Positions 18,801-25,812 of a stretch of 64,000 nt of DNA are shown here, one piece after another. The notes beneath the pieces are model-generated. The model had not been told where the DNA came from and searched no databases. It saw only the letters and a list, made by a program, of their open reading frames with translations. Every line of letters starts with the position of its first letter. The first letter of the stretch is position 1. The translations under genes and the position numbers were made by a program. The stretch is from Novipirellula caenicola (GTDB lineage: Bacteria; Planctomycetota; Planctomycetia; Pirellulales; Pirellulaceae). Where the stretch lies: contig NZ_BAABRO010000015.1 in NCBI RefSeq assembly GCF_039545035.1, positions 102,049-166,048 on the forward strand, given 5' to 3'.

Positions 18801-20022
18801 GGTGCGACGCATTCTGATCGATCACCGTTCCCGTGATGGTCACGTCGCCATCAACGCTTAGCAAACCACCCCCACTGCCGCTGGTTCCGTCCGCAAAATT
18901 CTGTTCAATCGAGCCACCACTGATCGAAAGCGTCCCGCCATCGTTAAAAATCCCGCCGCCTCCCTGAGTTGCCTCATTGCCGCTAGCCGAATTCAATTGG
19001 ACTGTCACATTGGATAGCGTCAATGTTCCGTTGGCGCTGTTCCAAAGGCCACCCCCTTCGGCCGCGGCGGTGTTGCCCGTAACGGTACCCCCACTGATCG
19101 AGACATCACCAGCCCCACTGATATGAAGTCCACCTCCATTACCAGGGTTTGCTACGGCGCCGTTGCCAACACCGGCACTATTGTTGCTCAGTGTGATTCC
19201 GCTCAGAGCAACGCTTCCATTCAACCCCGAGGCGTCTTCGATTCCTCCGCCGGCTCGGTTGGCCACGTTCCCCGAGATGGTCGAGTTCGCAATGGCGAGT
19301 GCGCCACCGTTTGCGTTAAAAATCGCCCCGCCACTGCCAGCGACTCCCGACGCTGTGTTTCCACTGAGGATGGAATTGGCGATGTTCAGGGTTCCGCCAT
19401 CGTTGAAGATCCCGCCGCCCCCTTCGCTTGCCGCGTCACCGTTCGCGGTGTTACCCGACAACGTCACCGAATCGAGAAAGAGTGATTGACCGGCGGCAAC
19501 ATAAATCGCGCCGCCGACGGCCGCGGTCCCGTTAAGCAACGTCAATCCTTGAAGATACACCTCGTTGCTAATCGCGGGATCTGCGTTCGCATCGATCGAG
19601 AAAATTTGTGACGCGTTACCACCACTGATCGTGATCTCGGTGGCGTCCACCAACGCAATCGCTAATGAGTCAGTGATCGACAATTCGCTGGTGAGCGTGA
19701 TCGTCGATAAATCGGGAATGAATGAAATCGAATCGATGATGCCTGGTCCAGCGTCACCGGCGATCGTATCGGAGTTGATCACCGCGTTTGTATTCGCTGC
19801 CTGGATCGCTTCCCGCAAGCTAAGCAGTCCATCTTCGGCGACAATGTCGGCGGCAGTGTTGACGATAAAGCTTGCCAGCACTCGACGGTCCTCAAGTGGT
19901 TCTGCTAACAAACGTCGAATCCGTGACCGTTTTCTGGGACATGGCGACTTTCGGTTTCGTCCCGTCTTCCCTTTTGCACGTGATGAAATTGCAAGTAGGT
20001 TGGGGGTCGGAATGCCAAGCAT
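12829..20022 (-). CDS. Giant repetitive surface protein: CSLREA-like start, Pmp-like beta-helix repeats, Calx-beta, dockerin
   Basis: A 2397-residue predicted exported protein, started by ATG 20022 with GGAG six bases upstream. Order: a basic leader with the planctomycete export motif EPLEDRRVLA (residues 41-50); a CSLREA-type segment (GLLSLREAIQAANTN, about 65-79); then roughly 1800 residues of glycine/asparagine-rich right-handed beta-helix repeats (words GGGLWN, GGGIFN, NRAGGGIEDASG, supermodules of about 147 and 154 residues). A choice-of-anchor-Q-like block (GDNGGPTPTIALLQGSPALNAG, about 1920-1975), a Calx-beta domain (about 2005-2125) and a type I dockerin pair (DTNASGETTAMDALLVIN and DVNRDNKVTALDALRVIN, about 2250-2305) follow. 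It probably forms a long stalk on the cell surface for adhesion. Ligand and cohesin partner are unknown. Nearly identical internal duplications point to recent expansion. Confidence 0.93.
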   Translation of the reverse strand: MLGIPTPNLLAISSRAKGKTGRNRKSPCPRKRSRIRRLLAEPLEDRRVLASFIVNTAADIVAEDGLLSLREAIQAANTNAVINSDTIAGDAGPGIIDSISFIPDLSTITLTSELSITDSLAIALVDATEITISGGNASQIFSIDANADPAISNEVYLQGLTLLNGTAAVGGAIYVAAGQSLFLDSVTLSGNTANGDAASEGGGGIFNDGGTLNIANSILSGNTASGVAGSGGAIFNANGGALAIANSTISGNVANRAGGGIEDASGLNGSVALSGITLSNNSAGVGNGAVANPGNGGGLHISGAGDVSISGGTVTGNTAAAEGGGLWNSANGTLTLSNVTVQLNSASGNEATQGGGGIFNDGGTLSISGGSIEQNFADGTSGSGGGLLSVDGDVTITGTVIDQNASHRAGGAIEIILGSVELSNTTVSGNVAGPIGFAAPGNGGGLHVTGGADIMITGGTISGNSAALEGGGLWNGTGTMTIDGTTIDGNTASGDAADDGGGGIFNNGGTLTITGSSTVISNNVADGTSGSGGGIFNASEGTISITDATITANTANRAGGGIEDASGVDGGTDLTGVTLTNNIAAANPGNGGGLHVTGAADISISGGTISGNSAALEGGGLWNGTGTMTIDGTTIDGNTASGDAADDGGGGIFNNGGTVIITGSSTVISNNVADGVSGSGGGIFNASEGTILITDATITGNTANRAGGGIEDASGADGGTDLTGVTLTNNIAAANPGNGGGLHVTGAADISISGGTISGNSAALEGGGLWNGTGTMTINGTAIDGNTASGDAADDGGGGIFNNGGTLTVTGSSTVISNNVADGVSGSGGGIFNASEGTISITDATITGNTANRAGGGIEDASGADGEVDLIGVELSNNSAGVGNGAAANPGNGGGLHISGAGEVTISGGLVSGNTAAAEGGGLWNSVSGTLTLSNVTVQLNSASGNEATQGGGGIFNDGGTLSISGGLIEQNFANGTSGSGGGLLSVDGDVTITGTVIDQNASHRAGGAIEIILGSVELSNTTVSGNVAGPIGFAAPGNGGGLHVTGAADISITGGTISGNSAALEGGGLWNGTGTMTIDGTTIAGNTASGDAADDGGGGIFNNGGTLTVTGSSTVISNNVADGVSGSGGGIFNASEGTISITDATITGNTANRAGGGIEDASGADGEVDLIGVELSNNSAGVGNGAAANPGNGGGLHISGAGEVTISGGLVSGNTAAAEGGGLWNSVSGTLTLSNVTVQLNSASGNEATQGGGGIFNDGGTLSISGGLIEQNFANGTSGSGGGLLSVDGDVTITGTVIDQNASHRAGGAIEIILGSVELSNTTVSGNVAGPIGFAAPGNGGGLHVTGAADISITGGTISGNSAALEGGGLWNGTGTMTIDGTTIDGNTASGDAADDGGGGIFNNGGTLTITGSSTVISNNVADGVSGSGGGIFNATNGTISITGVTITGNTANRAGGGIEDASGADGGTDLTGVTLTNNIAAANPGNGGGLHVTGAADISITGGTISGNSAALEGGGLWNGTGTMTIDGTTIDGNTASGDAADDGGGGIFNNGGTLTITGSSTVISNNVADGVSGSGGGIFNASDGTMSITDATITANTANRAGGGIEDASGADGGTDLTGVTLTNNIAAANPGNGGGLHVTGAADISISGGTISGNSAALEGGGLWNGTGTMTIDGTTIDGNTASGDVADDGGGGIFNNGGTVNITGGSISNNVADGDSGSGGGILNLGGTITISDVTITSNSASRAGGGIEDNAGDSIVISGAQLHGNSTGDAPGNGGGLHITGAGSVSITDSTISANTATNEGGGLWNSSDGTLVVHRSTVSGNTSVDGGGIFNDGTSGDITITNSTIAANIATNNGGGISSEGANVTLTSVTIAGNTAVAGGGINTLGGVFTVTNTLVANNNATTGTDASGSITSGGNNLFGNSTGVSLTGSLPSDIIDVDPLLDMLGDNGGPTPTIALLQGSPALNAGVAAGLAIDQRGVARPQGAGFDIGAFESNLNGTVTPARLSITATDALKNEGNSGFTPFSFIVTRADNTADATTVDFVVTGIGNNPASANDFEDGVFPSGEVRFAAGESSKTITVNVAGDTTIENNESFRVTLSNATGNASIDIATADGTILDDDRPPTVPRVVIPNQVEGGQPVPGDGTTTAILFQSLVDTIVTITPVGTASLSETVLIFDTDAMIVSNMIGTVATASLEAGGVYAVVFEPQLEDRIFAIRTSTGPGSLSNAPPTNILQPTDTNASGETTAMDALLVINSLGRHGGGEGESIIPRFLDVNRDNKVTALDALRVINQLNRTSVNTTATSETSPSLPALLPSTATDDSPDSVTNDAAVDTLFGDTPSGSLLVRSNAANDTSEPQSTVNLDAVDKAMAESEVATPSLLDDSLLTLLS
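15939..17650 (-). repeat. Near-identical 903-bp internal tandem duplication inside the giant surface gene
   Basis: About 810 bp from 15939 to 16747 recur at 16842 to 17650 with an offset of 903 bp (301 codons), and no difference was found on reading the lines side by side. The offset keeps the reading frame. Sequence on either side is the same module type but with scattered substitutions. A third, more diverged copy of part of the unit lies at about 18700-19020. The identity, including silent sites, implies a recent duplication or gene conversion, and the region is a good candidate for length variation between strains. Confidence 0.9.
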
Positions 20023-20677
20023 GATGATCTCCAGGTTGGGGGGCGTGATTTCAGCGTGGACCGCGTCATTACTTCCCTATTAGAGTGGGGGAAGTCTCGT
20101 CGTGCATCTCTGTTTCTGAGATGATCACGTGGGAAACCCAACAGTGACCGATCCGCTTTGAGCGGCAAGCGTGGTGACTCGGCGTTGCCCAATCGGCCGG
20201 CGGCAAACGCCATGCCATCGTCAGCCCAAACCACAGTGAGCCTGAATCGTTGGGTTCAAATGCATCCAGAAGAGAGTTCGCCACGGCCGGCGGTGGCGAT
20301 CAGCGGTTGCCGCTGGCGAGGCCAAATTTCCGGTGAGATGACCGAGTCGCACTTTGGGAATGAGGAGTGAAGGAACAGCGGAAATGTAGCGTTTTCGCAG
20401 CGTCATCCGTGTTCGTGTACCCTTTGCAAATCGAGACACGCGGGTCATGCCCGAGACAGCAACGATAGCGGCTCGATTGCTTGCGCGGTTCGCTGAAAAA
20501 GAAGAGATTTCACGCAAAGCACACTCTAATTTTTTCGCTATACTGCCCACGCCGACATCGTAAATCTCGTCCTGTGCTCGTGTGTCGAGTTTGGCTTTTC
20601 CATTCATCTCGAGCGATTCGGTCCCTGTCCGGTTTTGCAGGGCAGCCCTGTACTCTTGTTCCCCGATAAGAAAATTC
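20023..20677. other. Divergent intergenic region (655 bp), no gene supported
   Basis: This gap separates the giant surface gene (leftward) and a 110-residue gene (rightward), and must hold both promoters. Open frames in it are Arg-rich and lack ribosome-binding sites or recognisable domains, so I call none. I could not assign -35/-10 boxes with confidence. Confidence 0.5.
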
Positions 20678-21010
20678 ATGAAAGTTCGATCCCTGCTTAC
20701 TAATTTAGCCAGCGGAAGTTTGCGGATTTATTCGCATCAACAGACGGTCAAGCAAGGCGGTGACTCGTCGTCAATTGAACGCAAGTATTTGGAACTTGAT
20801 GGGACCCCTGAGGCCTATCGGTTTATGGCATCGCTGTTAAACGAGATGGCGGATAATGCTGAGCGGCACGGGAAAAACGCGCCTGGTCAAAACGTATTGC
20901 TTGATCCGAAAGATGCCGATGCCATCGCAATCGATGATTACGATGCGATTTCACTTACCTGTCGCAAACGTCCACCAAGCAATCAGCTCTTTTCACTTGG
21001 ATCCGACTGA
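20678..21010 (+). CDS. Hypothetical protein (110 aa)
   Basis: Start ATG 20678 (MKVRSLLTNLASGSLRIYS...). The frame is open upstream, but the preceding residues are Cys/Ser-rich and not protein-like. The product is soluble and mildly acidic, with a helical middle (EAYRFMASLLNEMADNAERHGK) and a tail that mentions KDADAIAIDDYDAISLTC. No signal, membrane span or family is recognised. It is followed nine bases later by a 119-bp inverted-repeat element and then a converging cupin gene. Confidence 0.6.
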   Translation: MKVRSLLTNLASGSLRIYSHQQTVKQGGDSSSIERKYLELDGTPEAYRFMASLLNEMADNAERHGKNAPGQNVLLDPKDADAIAIDDYDAISLTCRKRPPSNQLFSLGSD

Positions 21011-21018
21011 ATCGCTTT

Positions 21019-21137
21019 ACGGCTTGTTGCTTCAGTCGTACGACGGACTTCCTAGTCCGTCGAATACACCATTGACGGACTAGGAAGTCCGTCATGCACC
21101 CCTTGCCGTAGGAAAGTTCACTAAATCAGCAAGCCGT
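21019..21137 (+). repeat. 119-bp terminal-inverted-repeat element, copy A (core type 1)
   Basis: It begins ACGGCTTGTTG and ends CAGCAAGCCGT. The core has two hairpins, GACGGACT-TCCT-AGTCCGTC and GACGGACT-AGGA-AGTCCGTC, which are also reverse complements of each other. They can thus fold as two small stems or one 20-bp cruciform. It lies between converging genes (110-aa protein and cupin). The same element recurs at 24070 (inverted) and 36649. Confidence 0.85.
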
Positions 21138-21195
21138 TTAACGATTCTCTGACGCTCTCGCTACTAATTCTGCTCCCCTGACCGAGACGCGATAG

Positions 21196-21531
21196 TCAAG
21201 CGGGAAAGAAGACGGCCAGCCATACCGTGGGCTCGCTTGCCGAAGTCCACTCGATGCGATGTTTTTGGTGCGCCGGGATGATCAGATGGTCTCCGGTGCA
21301 AAGTGTTTTCGGCGGAGTGCCGTCAGCAAAGCAGAGCTGTGCTTCGCCCTGCAGCACGATCACCCATTCGCTTTCCTCTTGGTCGTACCAGAATCCGGGC
21401 TCACTGCAGTGGCCGGTCGAAACGATTCGTTCGATCCGAATGGCTGGCGTCTCGACCAAGACGTTCACTAACTCGGCAGCAAGCGACGTGGGCAGGTCGC
21501 TGAATAGATTGGCGAGGGCGGGCTTTGACAT
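21196..21531 (-). CDS. Cupin-domain protein
   Basis: A small beta-barrel protein of 111 residues from ATG 21531 (MSKPALANLFSDLP). A TTG at 21573 would add 14 residues and overlap the upstream stop, and is an alternative start. Cupin features are FWYDQEESEWVIVLQGEAQLCF (E-x-x-x-V-L-x-G type motif 1 region) and GDHLIIPAHQKHRIEWTS (motif 2 with P-A-H-x-x-H metal-ligand histidines). It probably binds a divalent metal; the substrate is unknown. It follows the S4-domain gene by 34 bp on the same strand and may be co-transcribed with it. Confidence 0.85.
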   Translation of the reverse strand: MSKPALANLFSDLPTSLAAELVNVLVETPAIRIERIVSTGHCSEPGFWYDQEESEWVIVLQGEAQLCFADGTPPKTLCTGDHLIIPAHQKHRIEWTSASEPTVWLAVFFPA

Positions 21532-21565
21532 CGATCCGATCGAATCGTGATTAGGGACGCAGCGA

Positions 21566-21838
21566 TCAGTCAAAATCGGTTTCGTTGACGATCAAGGTTT
21601 CGTCGTCAATGTCCACGACGTCACCGATGACCAGCTGTTTTCGCCGCCGTGTTTCGACTTCGCCGTTCAAGCATACGTCGCCAGCTTGAATCAGGATTTT
21701 GGCTTCGCCCCCGGTACCAACCATGCCGCGGCATTTTAGAAAGTCATCGAGCCGGATGATGGGGCCGCGATCATTCGCACTTGGCTTGCCTGAGGTCACT
21801 TTGTCATCGCCGAGAAAATCAGGATCGTGGGTACTCAT
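21566..21838 (-). CDS. S4-domain RNA-binding protein (YbcJ-like)
   Basis: A 90-residue protein from ATG 21838 (MSTHDPDFLGDD). After a polar leader it carries a compact S4 fold: IIRLDDFLKCRGMVGTGGEAKILIQAGDVCLNGEVETRRRKQLVIGDVVDID. This includes the typical G-x-x-x-x-G-E-A-K turn and the V-x-N-G-x-x-x-x-R-R-x-K-L RNA-contact strand. Proteins of this size bind structured RNA, often the ribosome. It sits directly upstream of the cupin gene. Earlier in-frame codons up to 21943 exist but look unconserved. Confidence 0.9.
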   Translation of the reverse strand: MSTHDPDFLGDDKVTSGKPSANDRGPIIRLDDFLKCRGMVGTGGEAKILIQAGDVCLNGEVETRRRKQLVIGDVVDIDDETLIVNETDFD

Positions 21839-22024
21839 TGTTTTACTTCTAATGTTGCAGTCACTGGCAACGCGGTGAAGCATCCTTTGGTAGCTGCCTC
21901 CGCCAGAAGATGGGTGACTCGCAATTTCGAGGCAACCATCCACGCTCTAGCGAGAGCGTAGTATACAAAATGCAAACGCTGCAATTTGCCGACGCGTTGG
22001 TTCGCAGCGTTTCAGCCCAGCCGG

Positions 22025-23176
22025 TTAGCCAGCCGTTTGTTTTGCCTTGGTCACGGCCTTGGGACGAACGACGTCCTTGGCCAGTCCCACCATTTCAAGC
22101 AATTGGATCACTCGCCATGACATGTCAAATTCGTACCAACGATGGCCGTGAGCGGCCGAGCGTGGTTCGGCGTGGTGATTGTTATGCCAGCCTTCGCCGT
22201 GGGAAAATAACGCGACCAACCAATTGTTTCGGCTGTTGTCGCGTGTTTCGTAATTGCGATATCCAAAGACATGGGACAGCGAATTGACCGCCCAGGTGCC
22301 ATGCAGCACAAACACGGTGCGCACCGCGACCGCCCAAACGGCGTAGCTGTAGGCATAGCGGAGTGCTTCCCCGAATTGGCCGCCGCTGACCGCGTATCCC
22401 ACCAACGCACCCGCGGCGATGATCAACAAGGCGTGGGCGACAAAGACGAAAAACCAACCGCCATGCCGTTCCAGTTTCAAGTAGAACGGGTCACGCAGCA
22501 GATCGCGCACGTAACGCTCGTAATGGCTCGTGCGATCCAGCGTCTTGTGGCGGCAAACCACCCAGCCCATGTGCCCCCACAGAAAATTGACCAGCGGCGA
22601 ATGCGGGTCGGGTTGATGGTCGCTGTGTTGATGGTGCATCCGGTGAATTGCAACCCAGCGTGACGGGCTGTCTTGCAAATTGCACATGCCAAGCAGCGCG
22701 AAGGTGTGTTCAAGCCATTTGGGGCACGTGAACCCTCGGTGCGTCAGCAATCGGTGGTACCCCACCGTGATCCCCAGCATGCCAAAGGTAAAGTGACCGA
22801 GGATCCCCAGGATCAAACCTGACCATGTAAACAAGTAGCTAAAGCTGAATGGCAAAAACGCCAGCAATGCAATCAGATGGACCGCCGAAAGTACGATCAC
22901 GTACTGCCACAAGATCTTCAGTGGCTCGGTTTCCTCTGGGCGCGGCAGCTGTTGAGGGTCGATTCCCGATGCAGGCAGCGCCGAGTCGCAGATGTCGCTT
23001 TCAGCAGCGGTCTGAGCCGGACTTGGCTGAGTCGAGCTTGGCTGAGTCGTGACGCTTGCGTTTTCGCTGCGATCTTCGACAGCCGACGCGGTATTGGAAG
23101 CTCGCAAGATCGGATCCGACTCGGAGGTGGTTTGTTGAGAGGGGGTCATGCCATCCATGTTCTTCAACATTCCCAT
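22025..23176 (-). CDS. Acyl-CoA/fatty-acid desaturase (delta-9 type)
   Basis: A membrane di-iron enzyme that puts a double bond into a saturated acyl chain. The three histidine boxes of the family are present: HRLLTHRGF, HRMHHQHSD and HNNHHAEPRSAAHG. Several hydrophobic spans lie between them (for example ILWQYVIVLSAVHLIALLAF and ILGHFTFGMLGITVGYH). The N-terminal 65 residues are Ser/Thr/Gln-rich with no clear function. The start is uncertain: ATG 23176 (MGMLKNMDGM) is chosen, other ATGs follow at 23158 and 23149, and a GTG at 23239 is possible. No electron-donor gene is next to it. A terminator-like hairpin lies just upstream and should isolate it from the previous gene. Confidence 0.9.
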   Translation of the reverse strand: MGMLKNMDGMTPSQQTTSESDPILRASNTASAVEDRSENASVTTQPSSTQPSPAQTAAESDICDSALPASGIDPQQLPRPEETEPLKILWQYVIVLSAVHLIALLAFLPFSFSYLFTWSGLILGILGHFTFGMLGITVGYHRLLTHRGFTCPKWLEHTFALLGMCNLQDSPSRWVAIHRMHHQHSDHQPDPHSPLVNFLWGHMGWVVCRHKTLDRTSHYERYVRDLLRDPFYLKLERHGGWFFVFVAHALLIIAAGALVGYAVSGGQFGEALRYAYSYAVWAVAVRTVFVLHGTWAVNSLSHVFGYRNYETRDNSRNNWLVALFSHGEGWHNNHHAEPRSAAHGHRWYEFDMSWRVIQLLEMVGLAKDVVRPKAVTKAKQTAG

Positions 23177-23217
23177 CAGGTCTAGTGTTGACGCCGGAAA
23201 TCTAGATCCAATTCGAT

Positions 23218-23261
23218 AAAAAAAGCCGACCGAGTTCACTCAATGTTACTCGATCGGCTTT
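23218..23261 (-). terminator. Rho-independent terminator on the minus strand
   Basis: Arms AAAGCCGACCGAG (23222-23234) and CTCGATCGGCTTT (23249-23261) pair at 12 of 13 positions around a 14-nt loop. Read on the minus strand, the stem is followed by seven T residues. It would end transcripts coming from the small basic protein gene, with a roughly 290-nt untranslated tail, before the desaturase gene. Confidence 0.75.
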
Positions 23262-23551
23262 GCTGTGCTGCGTAATGCAAGGCGAGACCAAATGGGGGCT
23301 CTCGGTGCTCCCCCCTTCGCTTTTCAACTTTTCCTTCGTCCGTCCTTTTGGATCGGTCACTTGGGTGAATGACCGATTTCCGGGATATCGGGACGGTTCC
23401 GCCGCGCTGCTAGCGATATCGGCGGTGCTGGAGGGTTGCTGCGCCGCAAAAAGCGAGGTGAAGGGATTGAAGGAACCGAAAACGAAGTCGCCGTAGCGAT
23501 GACGTGCTGCCCGCAAATCGATTGCAGCGGCAGCCGCAAACCACACCGCGA

Positions 23552-23773
23552 CTACTTCTTCTTCTTGGCGTCCTTGGGGTCGTCTTCCTTCTTTACTTTC
23601 TTCTTTCTCTTCAGCGAAACTTTGGGAACGCGTACTTTCGCCATGCCAATGATGTTGGCTTCAGGGTCAAAACGGTCCAGTTCAGTCAGGCGAGCGATAC
23701 GCTCGGCCCGAGTTAACACGTTTCGCGACTTGATAGCCCCGGCTTGCACCTTGAGGCTGCGATCCATGGTCAT
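23552..23773 (-). CDS. Planctomycetes/Verrucomicrobia/Chlamydiae 'small basic protein' (TIGR04137 type)
   Basis: A 73-residue protein from ATG 23773 (MTMDRSLKVQAGAIKSRN). It has the family core DRSLK...RNVLTRAERIARLTEL followed by ANIIGMAKVRVPKVSLKRKKK and a very Lys-rich tail (KKEDDPKDAKKKK). The family is restricted to the PVC bacteria, so it is a good taxonomic marker. Its function is not established; its charge and size suggest RNA or ribosome contact (inference). In-frame codons upstream to 23893 are open but not conserved-looking. The 278-bp gap that follows holds only the terminator described. Confidence 0.93.
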   Translation of the reverse strand: MTMDRSLKVQAGAIKSRNVLTRAERIARLTELDRFDPEANIIGMAKVRVPKVSLKRKKKVKKEDDPKDAKKKK

Positions 23774-24069
23774 ATTACGGCTCAGTCGGTCAAATTCGAG
23801 AGAGGGATAAAATTGAACGTTTAGGGGCCTCGCAAAATAGCGGCTTTGGAGATTTTTGACAAGTTGACTTCCCGTTTTCCTGCCAAAAACCACAAAACGC
23901 CCGCTAAATGGCCCCCTACCAGCGTTTTTTCCTGATCAAATCGTCGCTGTTTTCTTCCTTGGTTGGGCAACGCTGTGAAGCATCTTCTCTTACAGGGGGC
24001 GTGCTAATTTAGCGTAGCGCAAGTCGTCAACGACTTTCGTTCGGTGGTGTATGCCCCCCGAAACTCTTG

Positions 24070-24188
24070 ACGGCTTGTTGATTTAATGAAGGTTCCTGCG
24101 GCAAGGGGTGTATGATGGACTTTCTAGTCCGTCAATGGCGCATTCGACGGACTAGGAAGTCCATCGTACGACGAAAACAACAAGCCGT
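24070..24188 (-). repeat. 119-bp terminal-inverted-repeat element, copy B (core type 1, inverted)
   Basis: It begins ACGGCTTGTTG and ends CAACAAGCCGT, exactly 119 bp. The core is the reverse complement of copy A, with the pair of GACGGACT-type hairpins. It ends 23 bp from the stop codon of the cytochrome-like gene, in the gap between it and the small basic protein gene (both leftward). A short palindrome AAGTCGTCAACGACTT lies just before it near 24021. Confidence 0.85.
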
Positions 24189-24211
24189 CGCGAGATCCGC
24201 TACGAAATGCT

Positions 24212-25552
24212 TTACAGCGAGTTGGTCTCTTTTTTGTCGGCAAATTCGGGCTTCGTCTGCCGTAAGATCGCCAAAATTTCGGATCGCATCGGTGGGGTCA
24301 GGTGGGCAAATTTGGCATCATCGTCCCCGTTTTCCAAAATCGCGGTCAATCGAGCGATAATCTGGCGGCGGACTTGATCTGGTAACCCGTCAAAGGCGTC
24401 TGAGTAAATCAGGTAGCTGCAGGGATAACGAAATAGCCGCGTGTTCAGGTCCAGGTCTCGTAGCGAGCGCCCCTTGGCGTCGCGAATCCCCCTTGCCGCA
24501 AACTCCTCGGCAAACCGGCTGGTCCCTGCCACAGGCGACGTCAACGCAAATTCGTCGCACATCAACATGTGGTGAACCACGCGATCGGCCGAAGAGGCGA
24601 TGCGGCGCTGCGCGCTTTCGCTCAAGTAATCGGGGGCTCGATCGAGAAACTCGTTCATCTGATACGACTGGTGGATCGCTTCGCGCGTTTCATAGTTGGC
24701 GGCCGCAATGGCGTTGTGCATTTGCGTCTGATGCTCGAGCACCATCAATGCCACCAAATCGCTATGCGGCGACAAGTAGGGCGTGGTCGACACGATGCCT
24801 TCGAGTGACTCGCGGTTGGCTCCCGCTTCTCGGTCACCCTCGGTATCGTCTTCCTCATAGGTGATGTTGCCCATGTGCCGCATCTGGCCATGCGTGCCCG
24901 TCACGTACCATCCACCCCATCGCTCGGCGAACGGACTCGTTAAGTCGGTGTTGTACGTCCCGCTGCCAAGAATGGGTTGTCCGCCGGAATCGGCAAAGAC
25001 GCTGCGGACAAGGTAGCCGGGAACGTTTTGGGTTCGGTGCGATGCGTGACACGTCAAGCATTGCCCCCGGTCGCGTACGAATTTCGGCGCCGCGTCCTCG
25101 GATTGGCTGAGCGTGTAAAACATCGCGCCTTGCTTGGCGTCGGTCGCGGCAAATTCAATCACATCGCCGCGTTGGCACCAGCCGACGTAGACGTTGTCGT
25201 TAAAGTACAACGCGCGAGGCCGCTGCGGGCTGATCCGGCGAAGCTGCAAACTTGTCTTGGAAAACACCAGCGTTTGCGAGCTGACCGGCACATCAAGCGC
25301 CTCGAGTACCGATTTCAAATAGCCATGTTGTGGGTCGAAACTCAATTTGACTTCGCCAGCTTCCACCTTGGCAGCAAGATCCGACACCGGATCATTTGTC
25401 GCTGCGGTCATGTAGTTAATCGGCGGACCCTCGAACGAATCCTGCTGCGCCCTTGCGGTCGCTCCACAAAGAAAGCTGGTCATCATTGCCAATATCCCAT
25501 ACAGGACACGGCGCGATGGGGAGCGGAATGGATGCAGGATAAGTGCGTTCAT
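24212..25552 (-). CDS. Secreted c-type cytochrome-like protein, single heme site
   Basis: A 446-residue exported protein with an N-terminal hydrophobic signal (about 14-36, ending ATARAQ). One heme-attachment motif, CLTCH, lies in RDRGQCLTCHASHRTQNVPG near residue 165. A second block (FDPQHGYLKSVLEALDVPVSSQTLVFSKTSLQ) before it and helices with His residues after it (LMVLEHQTQMHNA, DRVVHHMLM) are seen in a planctomycete group of uncharacterised cytochrome-like proteins. It probably sits in the periplasm and carries electrons or acts as an oxidoreductase. No partner gene is nearby. The start at 25552 gives a normal signal peptide. Confidence 0.75.
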   Translation of the reverse strand: MNALILHPFRSPSRRVLYGILAMMTSFLCGATARAQQDSFEGPPINYMTAATNDPVSDLAAKVEAGEVKLSFDPQHGYLKSVLEALDVPVSSQTLVFSKTSLQLRRISPQRPRALYFNDNVYVGWCQRGDVIEFAATDAKQGAMFYTLSQSEDAAPKFVRDRGQCLTCHASHRTQNVPGYLVRSVFADSGGQPILGSGTYNTDLTSPFAERWGGWYVTGTHGQMRHMGNITYEEDDTEGDREAGANRESLEGIVSTTPYLSPHSDLVALMVLEHQTQMHNAIAAANYETREAIHQSYQMNEFLDRAPDYLSESAQRRIASSADRVVHHMLMCDEFALTSPVAGTSRFAEEFAARGIRDAKGRSLRDLDLNTRLFRYPCSYLIYSDAFDGLPDQVRRQIIARLTAILENGDDDAKFAHLTPPMRSEILAILRQTKPEFADKKETNSL

Positions 25553-25812
25553 CAGGTCCTCGACGATCGACCAAGGCAGGCACGCTGCAGGCGTGTTGCG
25601 TCTGCAGCGTGGGGAGGCGTCCGTATACCGACCCGACAGGCAGTTTTCGGGTCGCCAAGCACGGCACCAGCCTCCATTAAACTAGGTTGGCCTAATCTGC
25701 ACGTCAAGGTGTAAGTTTTGCCGGCGGTAGCTGTTTTGCGACGATTTTGGTTTCGTCGTGGCTGCCAGCGACGGCTTTTTTTTGCCGCTTGCTTGTCGCC
25801 TTGGACGGCATA

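Noticed and set aside
13607..19489. Long Pro/Ser-rich open frames on the plus strand (up to 543 codons) opposite the giant surface gene
   Set aside because: They mirror the repeat codons of the minus-strand gene, have PPP/SAAS composition and no domain or start signal; the minus-strand gene has clear export, Calx-beta and dockerin parts.
20221..20679. 152-codon minus-strand frame upstream of the giant gene
   Set aside because: No domain, no ribosome-binding site, and it overlaps the start region of the rightward 110-residue gene.
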